A stretch of 64,000 nt of DNA, taken from assembly GCF_024648825.1 (NCBI RefSeq), contig NZ_JANBBE010000019.1, forward strand, positions 62,001 through 126,000. Direction: 5' to 3'. The translations under genes and the position numbers were made by a program. A model generated the notes under the pieces. It saw only the letters and a program-made list of their open reading frames with translations. It was not told the origin of the DNA and did no database searches. The stretch is from Lentzea californiensis (GTDB taxonomy: Bacteria; Actinomycetota; Actinomycetes; Mycobacteriales; Pseudonocardiaceae). Position 1 is the stretch's first letter; each line of letters starts with the position of its first letter. This document shows, one piece after another, positions 1 through 8,785 of this stretch.

Positions 1-121
1 TGCCGCCCAGGTCGGGCGCCTCCCATTCCACGGTCGGCGCGCACAACCGCGCTATGCCTGATGCGTCCTGCGCGGCCAGCCGCGCGAGAAGCACCTGCAC
101 CACTTCGACCGTCGAGAGCAT
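1..121 (-). CDS. SnoaL-like / NTF2-fold protein, N-terminal 40 residues only (runs off the left edge)
   Basis: An ATG at 119-121 on the minus strand follows a GGAG four bases upstream. It opens a frame that stays open to the window edge and gives about 40 residues. The visible part has an amphipathic first helix (STVEVVQVLLARLAAQD) followed by a CAPTVEWEAPDLGG-like strand, the usual opening of SnoaL-like / nuclear transport factor 2 proteins, where the WEAP-type stretch lines the barrel. These folds serve as cyclases, isomerases or binding proteins, so no substrate can be named. The gene is divergent from the XRE regulator at 375. The family call rests on the N-terminus only. Confidence 0.5.
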   Translation of the reverse strand, partial: MLSTVEVVQVLLARLAAQDASGIARLCAPTVEWEAPDLGG

Positions 122-374
122 TTTCTCCACCTTCTCATCCCGGTCATTGCTGTCGCAACGGCCGGCGCAGTCACACTAGTCAAAGCTCCACAATGCGAGA
201 GCGCACGCCCCGTTGGCCCAGTTCCCTTTCACCCAAACATCCGATCGACTGATTCCGGCGGTACGCGAACTTTCAACGACCGTCGGTATCACCGCAATGC
301 AGGGACCCATGATCCAGACTTTGCGGCATGGTGGTCGAGTCACCCACCTCATCACACCGAAACGGAGCAGAACC

Positions 375-683
375 GTGCTCAAGGCAGCCAGACCAGCCCC
401 AGAGCACCAGGACGTGCCGTCCATTACCGCGCTGATTCCGCAGGCCAGGCGGGAACAAGGCCTCACCCAGCGCGAACTGGCGGACCTGTTGTGCGAGATC
501 TCACAAAACGACAGCGTCACTCGTGAAGAAGTGTCGAGATGGGAACGCGGAAAACGCATTCCCGGTCCCTACTGGCGCGCCTTCCTCAGCGCCGCGCTCG
601 ACGTGCCGCACGCCGCGGTGGACAAGGCGGCGACGATCGCACGTGAGACACGCAGGGGCACCAAGGAAGACCACCCCGCTTGA
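375..683 (+). CDS. XRE-family helix-turn-helix DNA-binding protein
   Basis: A 102-residue cytoplasmic protein with one Cro/C1-type helix-turn-helix at about residues 17-70: IPQARREQGLTQRELADLL, then SVTREEVSRWERGKRIPGP. The ERGKRIP motif is typical of actinobacterial XRE proteins. The GTG at 375 is chosen because GGAG lies eight bases upstream. Earlier in-frame starts (213, 297, 309) would add a tail without homology and lack a ribosome site. Such proteins usually repress their own or a neighbouring gene, and the divergent SnoaL-like gene at 121 is the nearest candidate target. No ligand domain is present. Confidence 0.75.
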   Translation: MLKAARPAPEHQDVPSITALIPQARREQGLTQRELADLLCEISQNDSVTREEVSRWERGKRIPGPYWRAFLSAALDVPHAAVDKAATIARETRRGTKEDHPA

Positions 684-832
684 CGGGGAGCGGGCAGGCG
701 CAGGAGCCCTGCGCCCAGCCGGAGGAGCGGTGGACCGCCGAGACCCCGCGGTCACCGTCTTCCCGCAAGTCCCAGGCAGAGAAGGTCTTTGGCCCCCTGT
801 GACGACCGCCGGGCCCGCGCCAGACTGCGATC

Positions 833-1351
833 GTGACACCCCCAGGCAACTCCGTCGCAACGTACCTGCTGCTCGCCGGTGCCGCGCTCGGCGGCACACC
901 GGGGGTCTCCCCGGTGAAGGTGAACGAGATCGCGCTCGGATCGAGCGGATTCGTAGAACTGCGCAACACCGGCTCCACCGGCGCAGACGTCGGAGGATGG
1001 ACGATCCAGGCCTGCGCCGGCTCCACTCCGCGAATCCTGGCCACCATCCCTCCGGGCACCGTGCTTCCGCCGGGTGAATACTTCCTGGTGGTCGGCAGCG
1101 CGTTCAGCGGAACGGCGCCCGGCGGGATCGTCGTGGAAACCGTGGACGGAAGTGGCGTAATCGCCCGAAACCGGCACGGCGCACACACCGACAGCGTTGG
1201 CCTCAGCTCCTCCTCGCCGTGCCGGGAAGCGGGATCCGCGACACCGTGCGCAGATTCATCGCTCGGCCGTGATGGCCCCTCCCACGACACTGATCACAAC
1301 TCAGCCGACTTCACCTGCCGCATTCCTTCTCCCGGCGAAAGCAATGACTGA
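833..1351 (+). CDS. Lamin-tail-domain (LTD) protein, probably exported
   Basis: A 172-residue protein. Residues about 28-110 match the lamin tail domain, an immunoglobulin-like beta fold: VKVNEIALGSSGFVELRNTG, then VGGWTIQACAG, then the PPGTVLPPGEYFLVVG turn. Bacterial LTD proteins are mostly extracellular and thought to act in adhesion or surface assembly, with no known chemistry. The N-terminus has a short hydrophobic stretch (TYLLLAGAALGGTPG) that could be a weak signal peptide. No Shine-Dalgarno sequence precedes the GTG. TGTGAC-N17-CAGACT ends just upstream, so the mRNA may be leaderless. The C-terminal 50 residues are polar and low in complexity. A second LTD gene follows 135 bases downstream. 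Confidence 0.7.
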   Translation: MTPPGNSVATYLLLAGAALGGTPGVSPVKVNEIALGSSGFVELRNTGSTGADVGGWTIQACAGSTPRILATIPPGTVLPPGEYFLVVGSAFSGTAPGGIVVETVDGSGVIARNRHGAHTDSVGLSSSSPCREAGSATPCADSSLGRDGPSHDTDHNSADFTCRIPSPGESND

Positions 1352-1486
1352 TCAATCATCAATGGCCCCTTTCGAGCCCGAACGAATGCGAGCAAAGTCA
1401 GTCCCAGCGGCAAGACAGGTCGTTCCCCCGGACCACCTGGCCGCTATGAGAAATATCCGAATTCACTTTCTCGAAGGGACAGGACA

Positions 1487-2122
1487 ATGCGTCGACTGCT
1501 GAGCGGAGCTGCCGCCCTGGCAATCGCGAGCACCATCGCGTTCGCCGGACTGGCAACGGCCGCCGAGGAGCCCGAGTCTCCCGAGGTCATGCAGCTGCCG
1601 GCAGTGCTGATCAACGAGGTCTCCACCATGGGACCGAACGGCCCGCTCGACGAGGCGATCGAGCTCATCAACACCACGAGCGAGCAGGTCGACCTGAGCA
1701 ACTGGGTCATCAGGATCTACAACCAGCGCAACGAGGTCATCCAGACGATCCCGTTGGTCGACCCGCTCGGCGGGCCGCTCACGCTGGCGCCGGCGAACAA
1801 CGTCGGCAGCACGCTCGTGCTGACGGGTGCCGAGTTCTCCGGCACGACGTCCACGCCGAACGTTCTCCCGGTGCGATTCACCGGTGTCGAAGGCATCCCG
1901 GCCCTCGGCGGTGTGGCGGTCTTCGGCAGCCTCGCCCCGACTGCCTTCAAGATCGACGGCGTCGCATTCTCGTCGCCGGTGACCACGGCCAAGGAAGGCG
2001 TCCACGCCCAGCCCGAGAACCAGCGCACCGCCCAGCTCAACGGTTCCAACACGCGCAACCTGCTGAACCAGGACACCAACAACAACCAGCGGGACTTCTC
2101 GCTGCAGGAACGCACCTTCTGA
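1487..2122 (+). CDS. Secreted lamin-tail-domain protein
   Basis: A 211-residue protein with a clear Sec signal peptide (MRRLLSG, hydrophobic core, cleavage likely after the ATA of GLATA). It contains a single LTD fold at about residues 38-170: AVLINEVSTMGPN, then DEAIELINTTSEQVDLSNWV, then the PALGGVAVFG loop. The conserved C-terminal TAQLNG and NNNQRDFSL block is typical of stand-alone actinobacterial LTD proteins. The start is supported by AAGGGACAGGA upstream. It is the second of two adjacent LTD genes and is closed by a strong terminator at 2162. A structural or adhesive role outside the cell is likely. No enzyme motif is visible. Confidence 0.78.
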   Translation: MRRLLSGAAALAIASTIAFAGLATAAEEPESPEVMQLPAVLINEVSTMGPNGPLDEAIELINTTSEQVDLSNWVIRIYNQRNEVIQTIPLVDPLGGPLTLAPANNVGSTLVLTGAEFSGTTSTPNVLPVRFTGVEGIPALGGVAVFGSLAPTAFKIDGVAFSSPVTTAKEGVHAQPENQRTAQLNGSNTRNLLNQDTNNNQRDFSLQERTF

Positions 2123-2161
2123 TCAACTCCATCTGACCGTCAAGCGGGTGCACCGATCGAA

Positions 2162-2195
2162 GTGCCCGGACCACCTCCCTCGGTGGTCCGGGCAC
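2162..2195 (+). terminator. Strong intrinsic hairpin after the LTD pair
   Basis: A perfect 14-bp stem (GTGCCCGGACCACC pairing with GGTGGTCCGGGCAC) with a 6-base TCCCTC loop, 39 bases after the LTD stop codon. No U-run follows, as is common in actinomycete terminators. Confidence 0.8.
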
Positions 2196-2306
2196 GCTCG
2201 TGTGCGGCGTGAAGTCGCCAACGGCGACTAACCGCCGCTTTTTGCTGTTTCCCAACGATTTGCGGCCCCTCATCCTGCTGTGACCTGATCACCGAGGGAG
2301 GGCGCC

Positions 2307-5300
2307 GTGATTCGACAAGTTCTGGCACTCGCCACAGCTGCCGCAACGCTCGTCGCACCAGTCGCGTCCGCCGCGTCACCACCGCCGCGGGCGCAGACAT
2401 CCGAGGCCTCACACCGGGTCACGCTCATCACCGGTGACGTCGTCGACTACACCGAACGCTCGGACGGGCGAAAATTCGCCCAGATCCACGCTGCGCCAAG
2501 GGATGGCGAGCAGCCGATCTTCCACACGATGACGACGGCGAAAGGTCTGCACGTCTACCCGTCGGACGCGATGAGCGCCGTCACGTCCGGAACGGTCGAG
2601 CGCACGCTCTTCAACGTCACGGAACTAGTGCGCACCGGGCAGTCCGATGACCGCGCGAGCACGGTTCCGGTGCTGATGACCGGTGGCTTCTCCGCCAATG
2701 CACATACCCGGATCAGCAGTCTCGACGCTTCGGGCATCCGCGTCGAGAAGTCGAAGGCGCAGGAGTTCTGGCGTTCCCTGGACATGAGCGCCAAGTCCGG
2801 CGTGCGGGTGAAGTACGACCGTCCGGTCCGCATCTCGCTCGACCAGACCACCAGGCAGATCGGCGCCCCGGAGGCGTGGAGGGCCGGTCTGGACGGCACC
2901 GGTGTCACGGTCGCCGTCGTCGACACCGGCATCGACGCGAACCACCCCGACGTCGCCGGCAAGATCACCGCGTCCGAGAACTTCTCCGGCGAACCGGACG
3001 TCGTCGACCGGCACGGCCACGGCACGCACGTCGCCTCGACCATCGCGGGCACCGGCCAGGGCGCCGCCGGCAGGTACAAGGGCGTGGCCCCCGGCGCGAC
3101 ACTCGTGATCGCCAAGGTGTTCAACGGCGCCGGTGAGGCGGACACCTCCCAGGTGCTCGCCGGCATCGAGTGGGCGGCCCGCTCCGGAGCGAGGATCGTC
3201 AACCTCAGCCTCGGTGGTGACGTCACCGACGGCAGCGACGAGATGAGCGCGCTGGTCGACAGGCTCTCCGCGGAGACGGGCGCGCTGTTCGTGGTGGCGG
3301 CGGGGAACAACGGCCCGGCGGGCCGCTCGGTCACCTCACCGGGCGCCGCCGCGTCCGCACTCACCGTCGGCGCGGTCGACCGGCAGAACAAGCTGGCACC
3401 GTTCAGCAGCACCGGTCCGCGCATCGGGGACGCGCACGTGAAACCCGAGATCAACGCACCCGGGGTCGGCGTCGTGGCCGCCCGCGCGGCGGACACCTCG
3501 ATGGGCTCACCGGTCGACGGCCGCTACACGGCCGCCTCGGGAACCTCGATGGCGACGCCGCACGTCGCGGGCGCCGCGGCGCTGCTCACGCAGCAACACC
3601 CCGACTGGGACGCGCAGACGGTGAAGAACGCGCTCGTCAGCAGCGCCACCGATGTCGGCATGTCCTGGTACGAGCAGGGTGCCGGCCGTCTCGACGTCGC
3701 ACGGGCCATCACGCAGAAGGCCACGGCCACCGCGTCGGCGAGCTACGGGCGCCACGAGCGCGGCGCGGGTGGGGTGCTCACCAGGGAGGTCCAGTACGTC
3801 AACACCTCCGGCACGGCGCTCGACCTCGACCTCACCGCGACGTTCAAGGGCTGGGACGGGAAGTCGACGACCGGGTTCGCCCTCGGCACCACCCGGTTGA
3901 CCGTTCCCGCCCACGCCAAGGCGTCGGCCACCCTCACCCTCGACCCGGAGGTGGGCCCGGCGGGCGTGTACGGCGGCGTGGTCACGGCGACCGGAGGCGG
4001 CACGACGTTGCGCACCCCGGTCAGCGTGTACGAGGCACCGCAGACGTTCCCGGTGTCCGTGCGGGTCCGCGACGGCGCCGGCAAACCACCCGCACCGGCG
4101 ATGGGGCAACTGATCGACGACACCAACGGTGGTGACGACGTCAACGACCCGTTCGACGAGACCCTGAGCTACTACTTCGACGTCGTGAACGGCGAAGGGG
4201 TCGCGAACGTGCCGAGCGGCCGCTATTCGGCGGTGACCTGGGCGACCGAGAACACGGCGGGAGTGCGGCGCTGGTCCGCGCTCGCCGCACCGGAGCTCAC
4301 CGTCACCGGCGCCGCCGACGTCTCGCTCGACGCGCAGAAGACCGTGCCGATCGAGGTCGTGCCACCAGGTCCGGCCGAACAGCGCGACCGCACCGTGACG
4401 ATGCGCCGCGTCGTACCGGCGGAAGGCGAGAAGTCACCACTGATCACCGAGATGGCCGCCGCGCTCGGCAGCGCACCGTGGGAGATCCGCGCGACGCCTT
4501 CCGCGGCGGCGAAGAAGGGCGCGATCTCGTTGCAGGACAACCTGACCCTGCAGACCGCGACGGTCACAGCGTCTTCGGGAGGCCGGATGCTCACCACGGA
4601 CGGCGACGTGGCCGTGCTGTCCGCGAAGTGGTCCGGTGAGCGCGACCTGACCCTCGGCGTGGACACGGTACTGGTGAAGATCACGCCGGACACGCCCGCC
4701 AACATGGTCAAGGCGGCGAACACCGCCGCCACCGCCGCGGCCCAGGCCGGCAAGAAGGCGATCTTGTCCTATGTGGACGCTCCGGGCGCGCTCGCGCTCA
4801 CCGGGCTCTCCAGCGCCTCGCTCCCGGCGCTGGGCGTCGGCAACTCGGACGGCGAGTTCCTCGCTAAGCAGACGTCCATGAGGCTGACCGTCGAACCCGG
4901 CCCGGAGTCGGTGTTCAACCTGAGCTTCCTGGACGCCAACGGCATCCCGGCCGACCACCGCCGGACGGTGGACCCCGCCAAGCTGGTCAAGCGGCAGACC
5001 GCCTACCACGCCGACAAGCCGGGCCTGACCGTCCAGAAGTCGTGGTACCCGTTCCCGACCGGCCTGTGGCAGACGCAGATCCTGCGCGGCACCACGTTCA
5101 CCCCGCCGGCCGCGTGGACGGAGTACATCGGCCCTGGTGACGACCGGATCGTCTGGAAGCGGCACGTGACGCTGAGCGGAACCGACGCCAAGGGCCAGCG
5201 TGCGGCCATGACCATGTTCCAGGAGAACGTGTTCCGCGAGGGCGCCGATCCCGCACCGGAACGGTGGTTCGCGGGACCGATGCACAGCACCGCGATAGCG

Positions 5301-6050
5301 CTGCAGTCCGATCATCCCGCTCGCTACCCCGCCGCGAACGGCGCGTGGCGGCAGCTCTGCTCGAACTGCCGGACGGGCGACACGTTCGTCCCCGCCCTGC
5401 AGTGGACCGACGGCAACCCCGGCCACTACACGAACCCCTACCAGAACAGCAAGTTCTTCACGACCACCAAGGTCCGCCTGTTCCGGGGCGACGCGGAGAT
5501 CCCGGCCACCCAGGAGCCACTGGCCTTCTACCCCACCTTCACGATGGCACCGGAGAAGGCGGCCTACCGGCTCGAAACGGTCGAGACGCACGCTCCGGGA
5601 GCCGTCGCGGGCGCGGTCAACCCGGTGCTGTTCACCCTCGCCCCGCGCACCGAGACCACGTGGACCTTCCAGTCCTACCGCTCGCAGAACCCTCCTCCCC
5701 CCGGATACGCGTGTCACGCCGGCCAGCCGGCCTGCCAGTTCCAGCCGCTCATCCGGCTCCGCCACGACCTGCCGCTCGGACTCATGAACTCCGCGCCGGC
5801 GGGCACACCGTTCACCTACCACTTGCACGCGTCCAACAGCGCACCCATCACCCTCGTGAAGGTGCAGTGGTCGTCAGATGACGGCAGGACGTGGAACCAG
5901 GCGGCGAGCCAGCCGAGCGGAGATCGCTGGCAGGTCACGATCGACAAACCGAGCGGCGACGTGTGGCTGCGCACGGAGGCAAGGGACGGAGCGGGGAACA
6001 CGGTCGTGCAGACCATGCAGAAGGCTTTCCGCACTCACTCCGGTAGCTGA
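2307..6050 (+). CDS. Secreted S8-family (subtilisin-like) serine peptidase, large multidomain form
   Basis: A 1247-residue exported endopeptidase. A signal peptide (MIRQVLALAT to VASAA) is followed by an inhibitor-like propeptide to about residue 185. The catalytic domain spans about 190-470 and has the full triad: Asp206 in VVDTGID, His238 in HGHGTHVAS and Ser414 in SGTSMATPHVAGAA, with oxyanion Asn334 in AAGNNG. The last 770 residues are beta-rich, as in large actinobacterial S8 proteins with one short catalytic domain and long C-terminal modules. It probably digests extracellular protein for nutrition. Its 3' end overlaps the convergent LuxR-type regulator by 16 bases. Confidence 0.93.
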   Translation: MIRQVLALATAAATLVAPVASAASPPPRAQTSEASHRVTLITGDVVDYTERSDGRKFAQIHAAPRDGEQPIFHTMTTAKGLHVYPSDAMSAVTSGTVERTLFNVTELVRTGQSDDRASTVPVLMTGGFSANAHTRISSLDASGIRVEKSKAQEFWRSLDMSAKSGVRVKYDRPVRISLDQTTRQIGAPEAWRAGLDGTGVTVAVVDTGIDANHPDVAGKITASENFSGEPDVVDRHGHGTHVASTIAGTGQGAAGRYKGVAPGATLVIAKVFNGAGEADTSQVLAGIEWAARSGARIVNLSLGGDVTDGSDEMSALVDRLSAETGALFVVAAGNNGPAGRSVTSPGAAASALTVGAVDRQNKLAPFSSTGPRIGDAHVKPEINAPGVGVVAARAADTSMGSPVDGRYTAASGTSMATPHVAGAAALLTQQHPDWDAQTVKNALVSSATDVGMSWYEQGAGRLDVARAITQKATATASASYGRHERGAGGVLTREVQYVNTSGTALDLDLTATFKGWDGKSTTGFALGTTRLTVPAHAKASATLTLDPEVGPAGVYGGVVTATGGGTTLRTPVSVYEAPQTFPVSVRVRDGAGKPPAPAMGQLIDDTNGGDDVNDPFDETLSYYFDVVNGEGVANVPSGRYSAVTWATENTAGVRRWSALAAPELTVTGAADVSLDAQKTVPIEVVPPGPAEQRDRTVTMRRVVPAEGEKSPLITEMAAALGSAPWEIRATPSAAAKKGAISLQDNLTLQTATVTASSGGRMLTTDGDVAVLSAKWSGERDLTLGVDTVLVKITPDTPANMVKAANTAATAAAQAGKKAILSYVDAPGALALTGLSSASLPALGVGNSDGEFLAKQTSMRLTVEPGPESVFNLSFLDANGIPADHRRTVDPAKLVKRQTAYHADKPGLTVQKSWYPFPTGLWQTQILRGTTFTPPAAWTEYIGPGDDRIVWKRHVTLSGTDAKGQRAAMTMFQENVFREGADPAPERWFAGPMHSTAIALQSDHPARYPAANGAWRQLCSNCRTGDTFVPALQWTDGNPGHYTNPYQNSKFFTTTKVRLFRGDAEIPATQEPLAFYPTFTMAPEKAAYRLETVETHAPGAVAGAVNPVLFTLAPRTETTWTFQSYRSQNPPPPGYACHAGQPACQFQPLIRLRHDLPLGLMNSAPAGTPFTYHLHASNSAPITLVKVQWSSDDGRTWNQAASQPSGDRWQVTIDKPSGDVWLRTEARDGAGNTVVQTMQKAFRTHSGS

Positions 6051-7006
6051 GGTGGCAGCAGGGAACTAGCCCCTCGAGCCGCGGCGCGCAGACCCGCCTG
6101 GAACCGGGTCTGCGCGCCGAGTTCGTCCATCAGCCGGTGCAGGCGGCGCTGGTACGTCCGGTAGCTCAGCCCGAGCTGCTTGGCGATGCTTCGGTCCGGC
6201 AACCCCGTGGCCAGCAACGCGAGCAGCCGCGCGTCCGCGATCGAGACCTCGGTGCTCGCGGGCTGCCCCGGCAACGACAGCGGTACCGCGTCGTCCCAGA
6301 GCTTCGCGAACAACGCCCCGAGCGAGTCGAGCAACGCCGACCGGTGCACGATCACCGCGCTCTCCAGCGTCGTCTCGGTGCTGTACAACGGGATGAGCCC
6401 GAGATGGGAGTCCGCGAGGATCATCTTCGTCGGCGCGGCCGCGACGACCCGCGCCTCCTCTCCCAGCGACAGCCCCATCTCCAGGTCGGCGCGCAGGTCG
6501 TGCAGCTCCAGGGCGCGGCGTTCGTAGATGCCCCGGAACCGGATGCCGCGGTTCAGCAGCTCCTCCTCCACCGGGTGCAACGACGTGGGTGCCTTGGCGT
6601 ACGGCGGTTTGTCCACGAACCGCACCTCGTGCCGGGCCGTGCGCATCACCTGGTCCGCGCGCCGCGAGATCGCCTCGGCGCCGTGCACCACCTCGACGAG
6701 GTCCGCGGGAGCGCGCACACCCGCCGCCCGCTCGTAGCGGACTTGCAGCGCGCCGGCGAGCAACCGTTCCCGTCGCAGGTCGTCCTCGCGGCGCAGGAAG
6801 TACGCCGCCAGCGCGACGTCCGGGGCGACGGCCGTGTGCAGCCCCTCGACCTGGTGGACGAAACCGAGCTCGGTCAGCGACCTCAGCGTTGCCCGCACCA
6901 CGTGCTCGGCGAGGCCCGCCGCAGGGCACAGCTCGTCCAGCCCCAGCTGGTAGGAGTCCACGAGCACCTCGTAGACCGCGAGTTCCGCCGGACGCAATCC
7001 GAGCAC
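6035..7006 (-). CDS. LuxR-type helix-turn-helix regulator with TrmB-like N-terminal domain
   Basis: A 323-residue cytoplasmic regulator. The N-terminal 70 residues form a winged helix resembling TrmB/ArsR (MLGLRPAELAVYEVLVD, then LTELGFVHQVEG). A central effector-like domain follows. The last 60 residues form a LuxR/GerE HTH (DARLLALLATGLPDRSIAKQ, then SYRTYQRRLHRLMDELGAQ). The GTG start overlies a good match to the family N-terminus. Regulators of this build often sit next to secreted S8 peptidases in actinomycetes, and here the two genes converge with overlapping ends, so control of the neighbouring protease is plausible but unproven. Confidence 0.85.
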   Translation of the reverse strand: MLGLRPAELAVYEVLVDSYQLGLDELCPAAGLAEHVVRATLRSLTELGFVHQVEGLHTAVAPDVALAAYFLRREDDLRRERLLAGALQVRYERAAGVRAPADLVEVVHGAEAISRRADQVMRTARHEVRFVDKPPYAKAPTSLHPVEEELLNRGIRFRGIYERRALELHDLRADLEMGLSLGEEARVVAAAPTKMILADSHLGLIPLYSTETTLESAVIVHRSALLDSLGALFAKLWDDAVPLSLPGQPASTEVSIADARLLALLATGLPDRSIAKQLGLSYRTYQRRLHRLMDELGAQTRFQAGLRAAARGASSLLPPQLPE

Positions 7007-7072
7007 GCAGGTCAGTATGCCGACTTCGGGCAGCGGTTGACGCGGGGCCGGAAACGGCGTGGACGGCGTGGT

Positions 7073-7423
7073 TCAGTCCCGGACGAGGTGCGCCTGGAGG
7101 TCGTCGACGAACCGGCTGAGCAACCGGCCGAACGCCGTCTTGTCCTCCTCGGACCAGTCGGCGATGGCCTCGGCGAACCAGCCTAGGAGGGCCTCCAGAT
7201 AACGCCCGGACGCGTCGGCGCCCTTCTCGGTGAGCTCGACGAGCCGCGCGCGCTGGTCGTCGGGATCGGTGACGCGACGGACCAGGTCGGCGCGCTCCAG
7301 GTCGTGCAGGTGCCTCGTGACGTGCGGGCCGACGACCTGCATCCGCGTGGCGATCTCCCCCACCCGCAACGGCCGGTCGGCCATGCGCAGGGTGATGAGC
7401 ACGGTCGGGTCGAACGACTCCAC
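7073..7423 (-). pseudogene. MarR-family regulator, 5' end lost (remnant)
   Basis: The frame encodes the C-terminal two thirds of a MarR regulator: the recognition-helix and wing region RPLRVGEIATRMQVVGPHVT, then the wing RRVTDPDDQRARLVELTEKG, then the dimerisation helix. Family-like sequence begins abruptly at about VESFDPTVLITLRMAD, codons near 7421, and about 40-50 N-terminal residues are absent. The frame continues further 5', but that part is antisense to the neighbouring monooxygenase remnant and does not look like MarR. Together with that remnant this indicates one deletion that removed the shared upstream region and both 5' ends. Confidence 0.7.
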
Positions 7424-7928
7424 GCACGGCTTCCTGAGCTTCGCGCGCGCCGAGGCCCCGTTCCGCGCGTTCCGCGACCCGCAGGCCCAGCGCGACCTCG
7501 TGGCGGAGGTGTTCGCCGGCGACGGCTGGGAGGTGCCGGGTCTGGTGAAGGCGATGCAGGAGGCCGACGACCTGTTCTTCGACGCGGTCAGCCAGATCCG
7601 CATGCCGCGCTGGTCCTCCGGCCGCGTCGCACTGACCGGGGACGCCGCGCACGCCCCGTCGTTCCTCACCGGGCAGGGGTCGAGCCTTGCACTGGTCGGC
7701 GCCTACGTGCTGGCGGGCGACATGAGCGACTTCGGGGCGTACGAGCGCACGATCCGGCCGTTCGTCGAGGCGAACCAGAACCTGGTCGACGTCGGCGACG
7801 CGGAACTGTTCCCCGGCACCGCCGAGGCGCTGGCCGCGCGCAACGCCGCCCTGCGTTCGCGCGAGACGATGCCCGCCGAGACCGCGCGCCCCGAACACTC
7901 CGCGCTGACCCTGCCGGAGTTCAGCTAG
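7424..7928 (+). pseudogene. FAD-dependent monooxygenase, N-terminal two thirds lost (remnant)
   Basis: From about 7428 the plus strand encodes the C-terminal third of a PHBH-type flavin monooxygenase: GFLSFARAEAPFRAF, then the diagnostic FAD-ribityl motif GRVALTGDAAHAPSFLTGQG, then SSLALVGAYVLAG and a helical end that stops at 7926-7928. The N-terminal dinucleotide fold (GxGxxG) and substrate half, normally about 200 residues, are missing. Upstream in this frame the DNA is antisense MarR sequence with no start that would make sense. The motifs that remain are uncorrupted, which suggests a fairly recent loss. Confidence 0.72.
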
Positions 7929-7984
7929 ACGCATGACAGGTTCTCCACAGGCGGCTCACAGGATTCGGCCGCAGTCTGGGTCGC

Positions 7985-8785
7985 ATGACGGACAACCACG
8001 ACCGCGGCCTCCAGTTCGACCTCGCCACGCTCATCGGGCGCAGGCGGGCGTTGTCGCTGCTCGGCGGCGCGGGCCTCACGCTCGTGGCCTGCGCCCCGTC
8101 GACCACCACCGCGACCTCGACCACCACCACCGGTCCGTCCGCCACGGCCGGCGGCTCGCCGCTGGAGACCATCCCCGCGGAGACCGCCGGCCCCTACCCC
8201 GGCGACGGTTCCAACGGCCCGAACGCGTTGACGCAGAGCGGGATCGTGCGTTCGGACATCCGTTCCAGCTTCGGTTCCTCCAGCCGCACGGCCGAGGGCG
8301 TGCGGCTGACCATCGACCTGACGGTCCAGGACGACGACGGCAAGCCGTTCGCGGGTGCCGCGGTCTACCTGTGGCACTGCGACATCAACGGCGACTACTC
8401 GATGTACTCGGACCGCGTGAAGAACGAGAACTTCCTGCGCGGGGTCCAGGAGGCCGACGCTTCCGGCGAGCTGACGTTCGTCAGCGTCTTCCCCGGTGCG
8501 TACGCGGGGCGCTGGCCGCACGTCCACTTCGAGGTCTACCCGAGCCTCGCCGAGGCGACCAAGGCCGGCAACAAGATCACGACCTCGCAGCTCGCGTTGC
8601 CGGAGACGACGTGCAAGGAGGTCTACGGCACGACCGGGTACACGCAGAGCGTGCGGAACATGGCGCGGACCTCGCTGAAGCAGGACATGGTGTTCCGCGA
8701 CGGCGTCGACCACCAGATGGCGACGATGTCGGGCGACGCCGGGTCCGGCTACACCGCCTCACTGACCTTCGCGGTGCAGGGCTAA
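7985..8785 (+). CDS. Exported intradiol ring-cleavage dioxygenase (catechol/protocatechuate type), lipoprotein
   Basis: A 266-residue protein. The N-terminus carries Arg19-Arg20-Arg21 followed by a hydrophobic core and the lipobox LVAC (Cys36), which predicts Tat export and lipid anchoring. A Thr/Ser-rich linker leads to the catalytic beta-sandwich. The likely Fe(III) ligands are present: Tyr138 in the WHCDINGDY stretch, Tyr173 in FPGAYAG, and His179 and His181 in RWPHVHFEV. The family cleaves catechols between the two hydroxyls with O2. Membrane-anchored secreted forms are common in actinomycetes, and their natural substrates are not well known. The 3' end overlaps the convergent pucR-type gene by 27 bases. 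Confidence 0.87.
   Translation: MTDNHDRGLQFDLATLIGRRRALSLLGGAGLTLVACAPSTTTATSTTTTGPSATAGGSPLETIPAETAGPYPGDGSNGPNALTQSGIVRSDIRSSFGSSSRTAEGVRLTIDLTVQDDDGKPFAGAAVYLWHCDINGDYSMYSDRVKNENFLRGVQEADASGELTFVSVFPGAYAGRWPHVHFEVYPSLAEATKAGNKITTSQLALPETTCKEVYGTTGYTQSVRNMARTSLKQDMVFRDGVDHQMATMSGDAGSGYTASLTFAVQG

Noticed and set aside
4434..5828. A 464-codon minus-strand frame inside the S8 protease gene
   Set aside because: A shadow of the protease reading frame with skewed composition and no domain.
6066..7934. A 622-codon open frame on the minus strand
   Set aside because: It is antisense or out of frame to the LuxR-type gene and the monooxygenase remnant; Arg/Gly/Ala-rich with no family-like motif. 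GC-rich DNA keeps such frames open.
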